Shown: piece after piece, positions 36,170 to 45,007 of the stretch
Numbering within the stretch: the stretch's first letter is position 1
Layout: each line of letters starts with the position of its first letter
From: Pseudomonadota bacterium
GTDB lineage: Bacteria > Desulfobacterota > Desulfobacteria > Desulfobacterales > RPRI01
Assembly: GCA_018817425.1 (NCBI GenBank)
Contig: JAHITX010000094.1
Coordinates: forward strand, 1 to 58,423
Direction of reading: 5' to 3'
Length of the DNA: 58,423 bases
Translations under genes and position numbers: made by a program
Notes under the pieces: model-generated
What the model saw: only the letters and a program-made list of their open reading frames with translations
What the model was told of the DNA's origin: nothing
The model's database searches: none

Positions 36170-36772
36170 CTATTTTTTACCCAAACCAATTATATAAATT
36201 TCTTTGCTGGATTTACGACTGCTCTGCGGTTTAAAAATTTTATAAGACTTAAATACAGCTTTTACCATTTCCAAAAAATTATTAAAATCTTCGCCCTGAA
36301 ATATTTTACATAAAAATGCACCATTATACAAAAGAACTTTTGTTGCTATTTCTAATGCCGCTACACATAAATCATAAGACCTTACAGCATCCACATTTTT
36401 GTTTCCAGTAGTAGCAGGTGCCATATCGCTTATTACAACATCAAAATCTTTTCCTATTGCTAAAAGAGTTTTGTCATCTATATCAAGGATATCTGCCTGA
36501 TAAGCTATGACATTAGATAAATTATTTGTTTCAAGCTTTTTTAAGTCGACTCCTACTATAATTCCCTTTTCGCCTACAAGAGAAGAAGCATAAACAGTCC
36601 AGGAACCGGGATAACAGCCCAGATCAAGAACCCTGCCCCCTTTTTTTATTAGCTTATATCTGCTTTGAATTTCCTGTAGTTTATAAACCGATCTTGCAGG
36701 ATAATTTTCCTTTTTAGCCAGGCGGGAATAATGATCTTCCCATTTATTTGCCTTAGGGGATAAACGCTTCAT
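36170..36772 (-). CDS. rlmE: 23S rRNA 2'-O-methyltransferase RlmE
   Basis: 200 residues. ARSVYKLQEIQSRYKLIKKG (read in parts), VLDLGCYPGSWTVYAS for SAM, and ISDMAPATTGN with the catalytic Asp identify RlmE/FtsJ, which methylates U2552 in the ribosomal A-loop. The catalytic Lys-Asp-Lys-Glu set appears present (Lys in YKLQE, Asp in SDMAP, Lys in FLCKIFQG, Glu in SSKEIYI). First gene of an rlmE-yebC pair. Confidence 0.95.
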   Translation of the reverse strand: MKRLSPKANKWEDHYSRLAKKENYPARSVYKLQEIQSRYKLIKKGGRVLDLGCYPGSWTVYASSLVGEKGIIVGVDLKKLETNNLSNVIAYQADILDIDDKTLLAIGKDFDVVISDMAPATTGNKNVDAVRSYDLCVAALEIATKVLLYNGAFLCKIFQGEDFNNFLEMVKAVFKSYKIFKPQSSRKSSKEIYIIGLGKK

Positions 36773-36824
36773 ATACTCTTAAGTACTTTCCAAGTCAAGA
36801 ACAGACGAATATTTGCATAGAGGA

Positions 36825-36890
36825 CCTGTAGAGACGTAAAATCTTGCGTCTCCAAAATCTTGCGTCTCCAAATTTTTGCGTCTCTACAGG
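36825..36890. repeat. Inverted repeat with three 16-bp TTGCGTCTCC units
   Basis: 12-bp perfect inverted ends CCTGTAGAGACG / CGTCTCTACAGG. Inside, units at 36838-36853 and 36854-36869 are identical and a third (36870-36885) is close. Lies between radA and rlmE. Confidence 0.75.
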
Positions 36891-36935
36891 CCTTGTCGCA
36901 TTCAAAATATTGCGTTTCTACCGTTTCTGTTGCGT

Positions 36936-38312
36936 TCAAAACAAAACCTCCATAGCTTCTGTGATGTTATTAATGCCGGAAAGTTCTATTGTGCCGGTTC
37001 CGGTTATACGCTTTAGGTTGCTATATGGTAAAATACATCTTTTAAAACCCATTTTCTGAATTTCTGCAACTCTTGTTTCGGCATGACCTATTGCTCTTAC
37101 CTCACCGGTCAAACCTACCTCACCCAAAACTACCGTCCCGTCCGATACAGGGCGATCCAGAAAGCTTGAGGCAATGGCTGCAATAATTCCCATATCAACG
37201 GCAGGTTCATCTACCTTAACTCCTCCTGCTACATTCATGAAAATATCATAGCCCATAAGGTGCATCCCCAGTTTTTTTTCCATAACAGCGGCAAGTAATG
37301 CCACTCTGTTATTATCAAGACCCAGAATTGTCCTTCTGGGAGTGCCAAAATTTGTGCTGCTCGCAAGGGCCTGAAGCTCGATGAGAATTGGCCTTGTACC
37401 TTCCATGCTGGCAGTAACAACAGACCCTGGAGAACTTAGGGGCTTTTCGGATAGAAAAGCGGCAGAAGGATTTAAAACTTCATCAAGCCCGTTTCCCTTC
37501 ATCTCAAACACACCTATTTCATTTGTTGAACCGAATCTGTTTTTTACTGATCTTAAAATTCTGAAAATATGATTCCGGTCACCCTCAAAATATAAAACCG
37601 TATCTACCATATGCTCGAGAAGTTTAGGCCCTGCTATGGCACCATCTTTTGTAACATGCCCGACAAGAAATGTGGGCAGGTTTGTTTTTTTGGCCAAAAG
37701 CATGAGTTTCATTGCAGATTCTCTTACCTGGCTTACACTTCCGGGAGCAGAAGAAAGATCGGGGCAAAACATCGTCTGTATCGAATCTATAACAAGAACA
37801 TCGGGCTTTGTGGAACCAACCATAGATAAAATTGCTTCAATATCAATCTCCGATGCAACCAGAAGTCCGGGTGCTTTGGCAGAAAGCCTCTTGCTCCTTA
37901 AACTTATTTGCCTTATCGATTCTTCACCCGAAACATATAAGACTTTAAGACCTTTTTCGGCTAGGCTGCAAAAAGCCTGCAGCATCAATGTTGATTTGCC
38001 TATTCCCGGATCTCCGCCGATAAGAATCATTGTTCCTGGAACAATGCCGCCTCCAAGGACCCGGTCAAACTCGCTTATTCCGGTTAGAATGCGTTCTTCG
38101 CCCTCAAATTCTATATCATCAATAGAAACCGGCTCTCTCATAACCGACAGCAGTCCGTCTATTGGAACTCCGGCAGGTCTTGCATTTTGATATTCTTCAA
38201 CAAAGCTTTGCCACTGGCCGCAGTCCGGGCATTTACCCAGCCATTTGGGGGCCTGATATCCACAGGACTGGCATGTATAAACTGTTTTTGTGTTTTTTTT
38301 CAACTTGCGCAT
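36936..38312 (-). CDS. radA: DNA repair protein RadA
   Basis: 458 residues from ATG 38312 (MRKLKKNTKTVYTCQSCG), preferred because the upstream extension to 38390 has no family similarity. An N-terminal zinc finger CQSCG...CPDCGQW, Walker A GGDPGIGKST, the RadA motif KNRFGST and a Lon-like C-terminal domain (VAGGVKVDEPAVDMGI region) are all present. RadA promotes branch migration of recombination intermediates. Confidence 0.96.
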   Translation of the reverse strand: MRKLKKNTKTVYTCQSCGYQAPKWLGKCPDCGQWQSFVEEYQNARPAGVPIDGLLSVMREPVSIDDIEFEGEERILTGISEFDRVLGGGIVPGTMILIGGDPGIGKSTLMLQAFCSLAEKGLKVLYVSGEESIRQISLRSKRLSAKAPGLLVASEIDIEAILSMVGSTKPDVLVIDSIQTMFCPDLSSAPGSVSQVRESAMKLMLLAKKTNLPTFLVGHVTKDGAIAGPKLLEHMVDTVLYFEGDRNHIFRILRSVKNRFGSTNEIGVFEMKGNGLDEVLNPSAAFLSEKPLSSPGSVVTASMEGTRPILIELQALASSTNFGTPRRTILGLDNNRVALLAAVMEKKLGMHLMGYDIFMNVAGGVKVDEPAVDMGIIAAIASSFLDRPVSDGTVVLGEVGLTGEVRAIGHAETRVAEIQKMGFKRCILPYSNLKRITGTGTIELSGINNITEAMEVLF

Positions 38313-38429
38313 TATCCATAGATGTTTTAGGTTATTATATTGTTGATGGAAAATAATTTCTATCGAGCAACTTTCAAAACAATATAACATAACAACTGCC
38401 TATTGCACTAAAAAATATGGCAATTTCTG

Positions 38430-39257
38430 ATGAATCAAGAAAATTCAAATATATCCTGCAAAATTGATTATCATATTCATACCATGCTTTGCAATCATGC
38501 CAAATATGGTATGGAGGCTTATATTAAAAAGGCTGTTTTGTCAGGTTTTGATGAAATATGTTTTCTTGATCATCTAACTATAAGCGAGCCTGGAAACAGA
38601 CAATCCATGGCACCTTCTGAGGTACCGTTTTATTTTCAATCTGTCCAAAATCTAAAAATCCGTTACAGAGAAGTCATAAGCATAAAAGCCGGACTTGAGA
38701 CTGATTATCATCCTGATCATATTGATCTTATTAATAAAATTATAGAGACTTTTTCTTTTGATGTTATAGGAAGTTCTCTTCATTTCCCGAAAGGGGTGGA
38801 TGTGGTAAGCTACGAATCGGACTGGAGCAAAGGAGGACTCGAAACCAATGAAATTTACCGGCTTTATTTTGAATATCTTGATAAAATGTTAGATAATAAT
38901 TATTTTGATTTTATATGCCATATCGATCTTATGAAAAAATTCGGCAGGGATCTTCCTGATTGCTTTGAAAAAGAGCTTGATGAAATAATTAAAAAAATAG
39001 CAAAAAATAATATTGCTGTTGAGGTTAACACAAGCGGGTACGACCACACTGCGCAAAATGCTTACCCTTCTATTGATATTTTAAAAAAATGCTGCAAATA
39101 TGGCGTTGGAATAACAATAGGTTCGGATGCGCATGAACCTGATAATATTGGCCGTCATTATGAAAAAGTTTTACCTTTGATTCGTTCAGCAGGATATAAA
39201 CAAGTTTGTGTATTTACTGAAAGAAAACGTTCTTTTATTGAAATTTCAGCCAAATGA
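38430..39257 (+). CDS. PHP-domain histidinol-phosphatase-like protein
   Basis: 275 residues with the PHP metal motifs DYHIHTMLCNHA near the N-terminus, FLDHLTI, GLETDYHPDH, CHIDLMKKFG and ITIGSDAHEP at the C-terminus. This arrangement is that of HisJ/HisK-type histidinol phosphatases, which perform the eighth step of histidine synthesis. No his genes adjoin, so another phosphoester is possible. ATG 38430 lacks a clear ribosome site. Divergent from radA. Confidence 0.87.
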   Translation: MNQENSNISCKIDYHIHTMLCNHAKYGMEAYIKKAVLSGFDEICFLDHLTISEPGNRQSMAPSEVPFYFQSVQNLKIRYREVISIKAGLETDYHPDHIDLINKIIETFSFDVIGSSLHFPKGVDVVSYESDWSKGGLETNEIYRLYFEYLDKMLDNNYFDFICHIDLMKKFGRDLPDCFEKELDEIIKKIAKNNIAVEVNTSGYDHTAQNAYPSIDILKKCCKYGVGITIGSDAHEPDNIGRHYEKVLPLIRSAGYKQVCVFTERKRSFIEISAK

Positions 39258-39273
39258 ACTGGGATACTTCATA

Positions 39274-40158
39274 ATGGGCATTGTTTCCTTATATATTAAA
39301 AGGTTTATTTTTGTTTTGTGCTTGTTATTCATTATAACCTTATCCGCACAAAACGAAGAAACGGCAACCAAAGATTTCAACTACAATTTTAAGTTGCTTC
39401 AGGATAAACTTGTTTCAGATGGATTCGACAGGAAAAAGCTTGCACGGATTTACAATGATGGCCGTGTAAATTTTGATACAAAGGGAGTATCACTTTTTTT
39501 TGTTCACAAGGAATCCAATGTAAATTATAATCAGTACCCCAAAGCTCTATCAATAGCCGGAGCAAAACTGTATATGAAAATATATGAATCGGAGCTTTTT
39601 AAAGCTAAAGAAAAATATGGGGTTGAAGAGGAACTTATTACCGCAATAATTCTTGTAGAATCAAAGCTGGGAAAATCTATTGGAAAGCGGCCGGTATTAA
39701 ATACACTTTCGACAATGGCCTCTCTTTTCGATGTAAATATAAGAAAAAGGTTTTGGGAATATATCTCCGGCTCAACAATTCTTACTTTTGAAAAATTTGA
39801 AAATAAAGCAATGAGAAAATCGAATTGGGCATACAATGAACTTAAGTCTTTTCTTATTTATGCGGAAAAAGAGAAAATCAATCCTCTTACAATAAATGGC
39901 TCTTATGCAGGAGCCGTTGGGATTCCGCAATTTGTTCCAAGCAACATTATCAGATACGCAACAGATGGAAATATGGATGGAAGTGTGGATCTTACCAATC
40001 ACGCCGATGCAATAGCCAGTGTCGCAAACTTTCTTAGTAAGAGCGGATGGCGGCAGGGAATAGAAGATAAAAAAGCCCGATGGGTAATTCGTCAGTATAA
40101 CCCTAGCAGCTATTATATAAATACAATACTTAATCTAACAGCAAAGCTGAAAGGATAA
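39274..40158 (+). CDS. MltB-family lytic murein transglycosylase
   Basis: 294 residues from ATG 39274, which starts a signal peptide (about residues 1-27); a longer frame from 39208 overlaps the previous gene. ILVESKLGK carries the catalytic Glu and NGSYAGAVGIPQFVPSN is the MltB signature, with NHADAIASVANFL downstream. It cleaves glycan strands of peptidoglycan to 1,6-anhydro products in the periplasm. No lipobox is seen. It is followed 6 bases later by a PLDc_N gene. Confidence 0.92.
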   Translation: MGIVSLYIKRFIFVLCLLFIITLSAQNEETATKDFNYNFKLLQDKLVSDGFDRKKLARIYNDGRVNFDTKGVSLFFVHKESNVNYNQYPKALSIAGAKLYMKIYESELFKAKEKYGVEEELITAIILVESKLGKSIGKRPVLNTLSTMASLFDVNIRKRFWEYISGSTILTFEKFENKAMRKSNWAYNELKSFLIYAEKEKINPLTINGSYAGAVGIPQFVPSNIIRYATDGNMDGSVDLTNHADAIASVANFLSKSGWRQGIEDKKARWVIRQYNPSSYYINTILNLTAKLKG

Positions 40159-40164
40159 CTTAAA

Positions 40165-40398
40165 ATGGCGAAAATAATTATTGGTACCGGGCTTGTTTTT
40201 CTTCTTCTGACCTGGTGGGCTGTAATAGATATTTCAAAAAAGAATTTTGGCAGTACCGCCACAAAGGCTATCTGGGGTGTCACAGCTCTCGTACCTTTTT
40301 TGGGGCCGCTTATATATTTTGCCATTGGATACAGAAAGGGGAAAAAAATTCCGTTAGAAACTCCGGAAAATTCCGTTTCAAATGAAACCGGTAACTGA
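40165..40398 (+). CDS. PLDc_N-domain small membrane protein
   Basis: 77 residues with two membrane segments (about 4-20 and 36-53). AVIDI near the first segment and TKAIWGVTALVPFLGPLIYFAIG (read in parts) match the PLD N-terminal membrane domain found alone in many short proteins. Role unknown. Six bases behind mltB, so probably co-transcribed. Confidence 0.8.
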   Translation: MAKIIIGTGLVFLLLTWWAVIDISKKNFGSTATKAIWGVTALVPFLGPLIYFAIGYRKGKKIPLETPENSVSNETGN

Positions 40399-40415
40399 TA
40401 ATTTCAAAATAACAT

Positions 40416-40442
40416 TTGACAAGCTAATACCTTTTCTATAAT
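40416..40442 (+). promoter_or_regulatory. Promoter of tRNA-Glu
   Basis: TTGACA (40416-40421) and TATAAT (40437-40442), spacer 15 bp, 23 bases before the mature tRNA. Confidence 0.55.
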
Positions 40443-40464
40443 TATCCCAATATTCTAAAATAAT

Positions 40465-40539
40465 GGTCCTATCGTCTAGTGGTTAGGACGCTGGCCTCTC
40501 ACGCCGGTAACGCGGGTTCGAACCCCGCTGGGACCACCA
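40465..40539 (+). tRNA. tRNA-Glu (CTC anticodon)
   Basis: 75 bases. Seven-pair acceptor stem GGTCCTA / TGGGACC with one T-G pair, discriminator A, encoded CCA. Anticodon loop CTCTCAC gives CTC at 40498-40500. TCTAGTGGTTAGGA is the usual tRNA-Glu D arm. Confidence 0.97.
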
Positions 40540-40562
40540 CTTATAAATATTCCAATTCAAAT

Positions 40563-40704
40563 GAGCCACTTTCAAAATGTTTCAGTTTGGTCAAGCTCAA
40601 GGCGGGAGAAAATTTCAACCACAGGAATACATTGAGTATTTCGAGGATTGAAATTTAAACCCAACGCAGAGATCGGCCAAAATGGGGCGTTTTGAAACTG
40701 GCTC
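40563..40704 (+). mobile_element. MITE-like hairpin element, copy 3 (142 bp)
   Basis: Flanked by perfect AAAT on both sides. Ends GAGCCACTTTCAAAATG and CGTTTTGAAACTGGCTC. Sits 23 bases after tRNA-Glu. Confidence 0.9.
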
Positions 40705-40740
40705 AAATACAATTCCTTAAAGCGCTATAGCAACTTATAC

Positions 40741-40772
40741 AAAGGCGGGGCATTATTTGCTTCGCCTTTTTT
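40741..40772 (+). terminator. Rho-independent terminator
   Basis: 12-pair stem (AAAGGCGGGGCA / TTGCTTCGCCTTT region with two G-T pairs), 5-base loop, then a six-T run. It can end transcription from tRNA-Glu through the MITE, and may also serve the minus-strand DUF4124 gene. Confidence 0.7.
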
Positions 40773-40793
40773 CATTAATAAATCAGATAGTAT

Positions 40794-41288
40794 TTATTTT
40801 AACTTTTCAAGTTCATCAATTTGCTTTTGCATTAAATTTATCTGTGCATTTTTAAACCCCGGGGTCCATTGTTTATTATCGAAAGGCCTTTTTTTTATAT
40901 TATCAATTTTATCCCTGAGTATTTTTTGTTTTGCCTCAATTTTTGCTAATCTTTCAGCTTCGGTTTTTTCTTTTTCCTCTTTCGCCTTAGCTATTTCAAG
41001 CACCCTTTCTTCCTGCTCATATTGCGACATTTCCTGTTTGGCGTTTTCAACCATTTGATTATATCCGGGACGAAGGGTTTCTTCAGATTCATTATTTATT
41101 GCTGTATCAGGCAATGATTTATCTTTGGCAACTTTAATCGTATCGTATTGTTCCACTTCATCCTCCGGGGGTTGATCACTGAAATGCAAGACCCCGTCGT
41201 CACCTGTCCATTTATATATTTTTTCATCTGCAAAACCGGGACACGTACAAAAAATTATAATAAAAACCAAAATAATTGTTTTTTTCAT
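40794..41288 (-). CDS. DUF4124-domain periplasmic protein
   Basis: 164 residues from ATG 41288, which has GGAGG six bases upstream; the longer frame to 41321 has none. A signal peptide (about 1-21) is followed by a DUF4124 module, IYKWTGDDGVLHFSDQPP, and a Glu/Lys-rich helical region likely to be a coiled coil (about 75-160). Function of the domain is not established. It follows the DUF481 gene by 16 bases on the same strand, suggesting an envelope pair. Confidence 0.82.
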   Translation of the reverse strand: MKKTIILVFIIIFCTCPGFADEKIYKWTGDDGVLHFSDQPPEDEVEQYDTIKVAKDKSLPDTAINNESEETLRPGYNQMVENAKQEMSQYEQEERVLEIAKAKEEKEKTEAERLAKIEAKQKILRDKIDNIKKRPFDNKQWTPGFKNAQINLMQKQIDELEKLK

Positions 41289-41304
41289 ATTGTCCTCCAT
41301 ACTT

Positions 41305-42321
41305 TCAAAATTGATACCCAAGACTTAAAATATAAGTGGTATCGGACCCTTCAGTTCCAAGTGAAGGATTATTATCCCAGTCATAGTTTACCTGAGTAGT
41401 TGCATTAAATCCATTGTATATTTTAAAACGAAATCCGGTCTGGCTTTGAATACTTACATCCGCTGCATTTTCCAGGCTTATTAAACCAACATGATTGCAG
41501 AAAAACTGCGTATAATCCTTGTAAATATAATGATCAAAGTTTATTGCCCAGCGGGCGGACATAAAATCTTTATCTTCGGCATCGATATAGTCTTCGTTTA
41601 CATAGTTCGGCCCGGCCTCAACAGACAAATTAGTCGTTTCTGTCTCAATAAATTGATAGCCCATGCCTACACCAAGAGAAGTTTTTAAATTCAAATCTTT
41701 AAATTTATCTTTTGTGCCCGTAACATTTGCAAGAAAATACCATTTTTTGGAAAGAAAGTGGTCATATTTCATATAAGCGGTTTGGTTATTTACTGTGGTT
41801 TCGCCATCATCTTCGGCTCTGTTATATCTGCCGCCAAGTGTGAAACGATTGTCTTTGGTTCTTGCAATTAATTCACCGTCACCATTGTATGTTTTAGTGT
41901 TGGTATTTCCATCCGTTATATTAATTCCAACATTAAGCCTGCCTTTTAGTTTTACAGCAGGAGGTGGCGGCGGCGGGTTAATTTGTTTAATGTGTATGAG
42001 GGCAATTGATATAGGTTCTTCTATCAACTCTGTTTTTATATTAATATTTCCATCCGAATCAGTAGTTACTATACCTTTTGCTTTTGTACCATCACTTAAT
42101 ATTACATCTATCGGGGAATCTGTTCGCATTCCTGCAATTTCTTTAAAAACAATACTGATTTCGCCAGCATAAGATGTTTTTAATGCCATCTTTTCCGCAT
42201 CTAATTTAATAATCGTGCCGGTTATATGGTCACCGTTTTTCAGCCGGATTTCATCGGCAAACACATTGCATGTTACTGACATAATAAATAAAATCATTAT
42301 GATAATTTTTTTTATGTACAT
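41305..42321 (-). CDS. DUF481 outer-membrane beta-barrel protein
   Basis: 338 residues. Signal peptide (about 1-22, ending FADE), a small beta domain (about 23-110; LKNGDHITGTI is typical), a PPPPPP linker, then a DUF481 barrel (about 125-338) with alternating strands and a C-terminal Phe (LSLGYQF), the outer-membrane insertion signal. Such proteins are often induced by salt or acid; role unknown. Same strand as the DUF4124 gene. Confidence 0.87.
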   Translation of the reverse strand: MYIKKIIIMILFIMSVTCNVFADEIRLKNGDHITGTIIKLDAEKMALKTSYAGEISIVFKEIAGMRTDSPIDVILSDGTKAKGIVTTDSDGNINIKTELIEEPISIALIHIKQINPPPPPPAVKLKGRLNVGINITDGNTNTKTYNGDGELIARTKDNRFTLGGRYNRAEDDGETTVNNQTAYMKYDHFLSKKWYFLANVTGTKDKFKDLNLKTSLGVGMGYQFIETETTNLSVEAGPNYVNEDYIDAEDKDFMSARWAINFDHYIYKDYTQFFCNHVGLISLENAADVSIQSQTGFRFKIYNGFNATTQVNYDWDNNPSLGTEGSDTTYILSLGYQF

Positions 42322-42462
42322 TAATATCCTCTTAAATCAAGTTACAAGTTGTAAACAAATAAACAAAATAGTTCCTGAACATTTTTTATCCGTTATCAAA
42401 ATTCTTTATAAATTACAATTTCCACTTTAGTATTATTTGTTTTAAAAAGAAAGATGTTAACA
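42322..42462. other. Gap before MITE copy 4
   Basis: AT-rich, presumptive promoter of the minus-strand DUF481 gene. No other feature seen. Confidence 0.35.
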
Positions 42463-42604
42463 GAGCCACTTTCAAAACGTTTCAGTTTGGTCAAGCTCAA
42501 GGCGGGGGGAAATTTCAACCACAGGAATACATTTAGTATTTCGAGGATTGAAATTTGAGCCCAACGCAGAGATCGGCCAAAATGGGGCGTTTTGAAACTG
42601 GCTC
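42463..42604 (+). mobile_element. MITE-like hairpin element, copy 4 (142 bp)
   Basis: Flanked by perfect AACA duplications. Inner stem GGGGGGAAATTTCAA / TTGAAATTTGAGCCC. Confidence 0.9.
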
Positions 42605-42655
42605 AACAGTTTAACAAACTGGCCAAATAGCACAAGCTGTGATATTATTTTATCA

Positions 42656-44131
42656 ATGCCTCTTTATAAAAATAAATATCTTGTTTTAACCGGTCTGGCA
42701 ATGTTTCTGGTATTTGCATCATTGCTTTCCATACGGCTTGGCCTTTTCGAAAAAAACATTCATAAGCATTCATTATCAGCTTCTGCCATTGCACTTTTTG
42801 AAAAAGATACATGGATGAATATATTTCAAAATAATAATAAAATCGGCTTTTCCCACACAATTATTTTAAAAGATGACAATGGATATGAAATAAAAGAAAA
42901 TGTCTTTATGAAGATTAATACTATGGGATTGCTTCATGATATATATGTTAAAACTCTTGGGAACTTAAACCCGGACTTTACTTTGCGGACGTTTGCTTTT
43001 GAAATAAATTCCGGCAGGTTTGCTTTTGCGGCAAAAGGTGAAACAAAAAAAGATATATTGTCCATTCAGACTCAAAGTTTTGGGGATAAAAGAAAAATAG
43101 ATATTCCTGTTAAGACCAAACCATATCTAATGGCAGGTTTAGTAAATGCCGCATTTGCATCAGGCTTAAAAGAAGGAGAAGTATTTACTTTTAATGTTTT
43201 CGACCCTGCCTCAATGAGCCAGGTACCGGTACTTTTAAAGATAGTAAAAAAAGAAGATATTCAAATTGGAAAGATAAATCATAAGGCATTCAAGACTTTT
43301 CTATCATTTAAAGGTACGACTCAGATACTGTGGGTAAGCGATAAAGGAGAAATCTTAAAGGAAAAAGGATTTCTTGGCATAAGCCTTGAAAAAACCACAA
43401 AAGATGATGCATTAAACGGTATGCCTGTTACGGCAAGCGATGATCTTACTAAACTTGTTTCCATACCTTCAAATATTATACTAAATAATCCTGAAAAGCT
43501 TAAATTCCTTAAAATACAAATCAAAGGCGTTGAGCTTGATTCTGTTAAAATAAATGATGACAGGCAAATATTAAAAAACGGTATTTTACACATAAAAAAA
43601 GAAAGCATAGAACATCTTTCAAAACAATATAAAGTCTATGTGCCGGATATAGCCTCATATTATTATATTAAGCCCACGCCCTTCATACAATCAGATAACA
43701 GAGAGATAGAAAACATCGTCAAAAAAACTGTAAACCCGGATGATCCGCCGATAATCAAAGCAAAAAAACTTGTAAGCTGGATAAACTCCAATATCGAAAA
43801 AAGACCGGTAATATCTTTGCCTGATGCAGTTTCAACCCTTAAAAATAAAGCGGGGGATTGCAACGAACATGCAGTTTTAATGGCCGCTCTTTCACGCGCT
43901 GCAGGAATACCTGCCAGAGTAGAAGCAGGACTAGTATATTTAAATGGCGGTTTTTATTACCACGCATGGAATAGTTTGTATTTTGGAAGATGGGTTGCAA
44001 TTGATCCTCTTTTTGGTCAGATACCTGCCGATGTAACCCACATACGATTTTCAACAGGAGGACCTAAAGAGCAGCTTGATATATTAAGCTTATTAGGAAA
44101 GATAAAAATAAAGGTTATTGAATTCAAATGA
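42656..44131 (+). CDS. Transglutaminase-like domain protein, membrane-anchored
   Basis: 491 residues. One N-terminal membrane segment (about 9-29), a long beta-rich middle, and a transglutaminase-like core: GDCNEHAVLMAALSRAAGIPAR with the catalytic Cys, YYHAWNSLYF with the His, and VAIDPLFGQ with the Asp. These papain-like proteins often act as proteases or crosslinkers outside the membrane. Its stop overlaps the next ABC ATPase start (ATGA), so it is part of a three-gene transport operon. No ribosome site is obvious before ATG 42656. Confidence 0.87.
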   Translation: MPLYKNKYLVLTGLAMFLVFASLLSIRLGLFEKNIHKHSLSASAIALFEKDTWMNIFQNNNKIGFSHTIILKDDNGYEIKENVFMKINTMGLLHDIYVKTLGNLNPDFTLRTFAFEINSGRFAFAAKGETKKDILSIQTQSFGDKRKIDIPVKTKPYLMAGLVNAAFASGLKEGEVFTFNVFDPASMSQVPVLLKIVKKEDIQIGKINHKAFKTFLSFKGTTQILWVSDKGEILKEKGFLGISLEKTTKDDALNGMPVTASDDLTKLVSIPSNIILNNPEKLKFLKIQIKGVELDSVKINDDRQILKNGILHIKKESIEHLSKQYKVYVPDIASYYYIKPTPFIQSDNREIENIVKKTVNPDDPPIIKAKKLVSWINSNIEKRPVISLPDAVSTLKNKAGDCNEHAVLMAALSRAAGIPARVEAGLVYLNGGFYYHAWNSLYFGRWVAIDPLFGQIPADVTHIRFSTGGPKEQLDILSLLGKIKIKVIEFK

Positions 44132-44847
44132 TACTTCTTGAAAATCTTACGAAAAAATATGGCGAATTTATTGCTGTAAATGATCTTAGCCTTTCAATTC
44201 CCAAAGGCGAAATTTTCGGTTTTCTGGGACCTAATGGTGCCGGGAAAACAACAACCATAAAAATGATGGGCGGAATAATGGAGCCTACTTCGGGTCAGAT
44301 TGAAATAGGCGGAATCAGCATGAAAGATGAACCTGAAAAAGCAAAAAGAATTATCGGGTTTATTCCGGACAGACCATACCTTTACGAAAAACTTACTGGA
44401 AAAGAATTTTTAAGATTTATCGGAAACCTTTACGGTGTAAGTGATAATCATTTTTCCGAAAAAGCTGATAATCTTCTTGATATGTTTTCTCTTACCAAAT
44501 GGGCGGATGAACTTATCGAGTCTTACTCGCACGGCATGAAACAAAGACTTATTATGGCGGCAGCACTTTTGCATGATCCTGAAGTAATAATAATCGATGA
44601 ACCTATGGTAGGGCTTGACCCGGTTGCCGCAAGAATGGTCAAAGATTTGCTGAAACATCTTGCAACAAAAGGACTAACTATTTTTATGTCAACCCATACC
44701 CTGCAAGTCGCAGAAGATGTGTGCCACCGTATCGGGATCATTAAAAACGGAGTTGTAATTGCAATAGGTACTGCTGATGATTTGAAGAAAAAGTCTCTGC
44801 TTATTGATCCTGACTTAGAAGATGCGTTTATAAAGCTTACATCCTAA
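44128..44847 (+). CDS. ABC transporter ATP-binding protein
   Basis: 239 residues. Walker A GPNGAGKTT, Q-loop region, signature YSHGMKQRL, Walker B VIIIDEPMVGLDP and switch His (STHT). It resembles ABC-2-type exporter ATPases (drug or lipid export, Nod-like). Four-base overlap with the transglutaminase gene and followed by its permease. Confidence 0.94.
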   Translation: MILLENLTKKYGEFIAVNDLSLSIPKGEIFGFLGPNGAGKTTTIKMMGGIMEPTSGQIEIGGISMKDEPEKAKRIIGFIPDRPYLYEKLTGKEFLRFIGNLYGVSDNHFSEKADNLLDMFSLTKWADELIESYSHGMKQRLIMAAALLHDPEVIIIDEPMVGLDPVAARMVKDLLKHLATKGLTIFMSTHTLQVAEDVCHRIGIIKNGVVIAIGTADDLKKKSLLIDPDLEDAFIKLTS

Positions 44848-44882
44848 CCCGGACAAGCCGTAACTAAAAAGGCTTGTCCGGG
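44848..44882 (+). other. Perfect 12-bp stem-loop between ABC genes
   Basis: CCCGGACAAGCC / GGCTTGTCCGGG with an 11-base loop directly after the ATPase stop. No T-run, so probably partial termination or mRNA end protection inside the operon. Confidence 0.65.
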
Positions 44883-44963
44883 AAATATTGAATATTGAAT
44901 ATCGAATAAGGAATATCGAAGTATGGATTCGCGTCGCTCTATCACTATTTTATATATACTACT

Positions 44964-45000
44964 ACCCTCGCCCCTGGCGGGAGAGGGTCAGGGTGAGGGG
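44964..45000 (+). repeat. CCCTCGCCCC dispersed repeat providing the permease ribosome site
   Basis: GC-rich block of the CCCTCGCCC...GAGAGGGTCAGGGTGAGGGG type, known from many bacterial intergenic regions. Its final GAGGGGG lies 6 bases before ATG 45008. An AATATTGAATATCGAATA-type repeat precedes it. Confidence 0.65.
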
Positions 45001-45007
45001 GAATAAG

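Noticed and set aside
38365-38380. GAGCAACTTTCAAAAC, similar to a MITE end
   Set aside because: One isolated 16-base near match without the partner end or inner stem; probably chance or an undetectable relic.
39208-39273. Earlier start for the MltB-like gene
   Set aside because: It overlaps the PHP gene by 50 bases and would bury the signal peptide.
44888-45007. N-terminal extension of the ABC permease
   Set aside because: Its translation (PRPWRERVRVRG) is that of a common dispersed repeat, and a good start with ribosome site exists at 45008.
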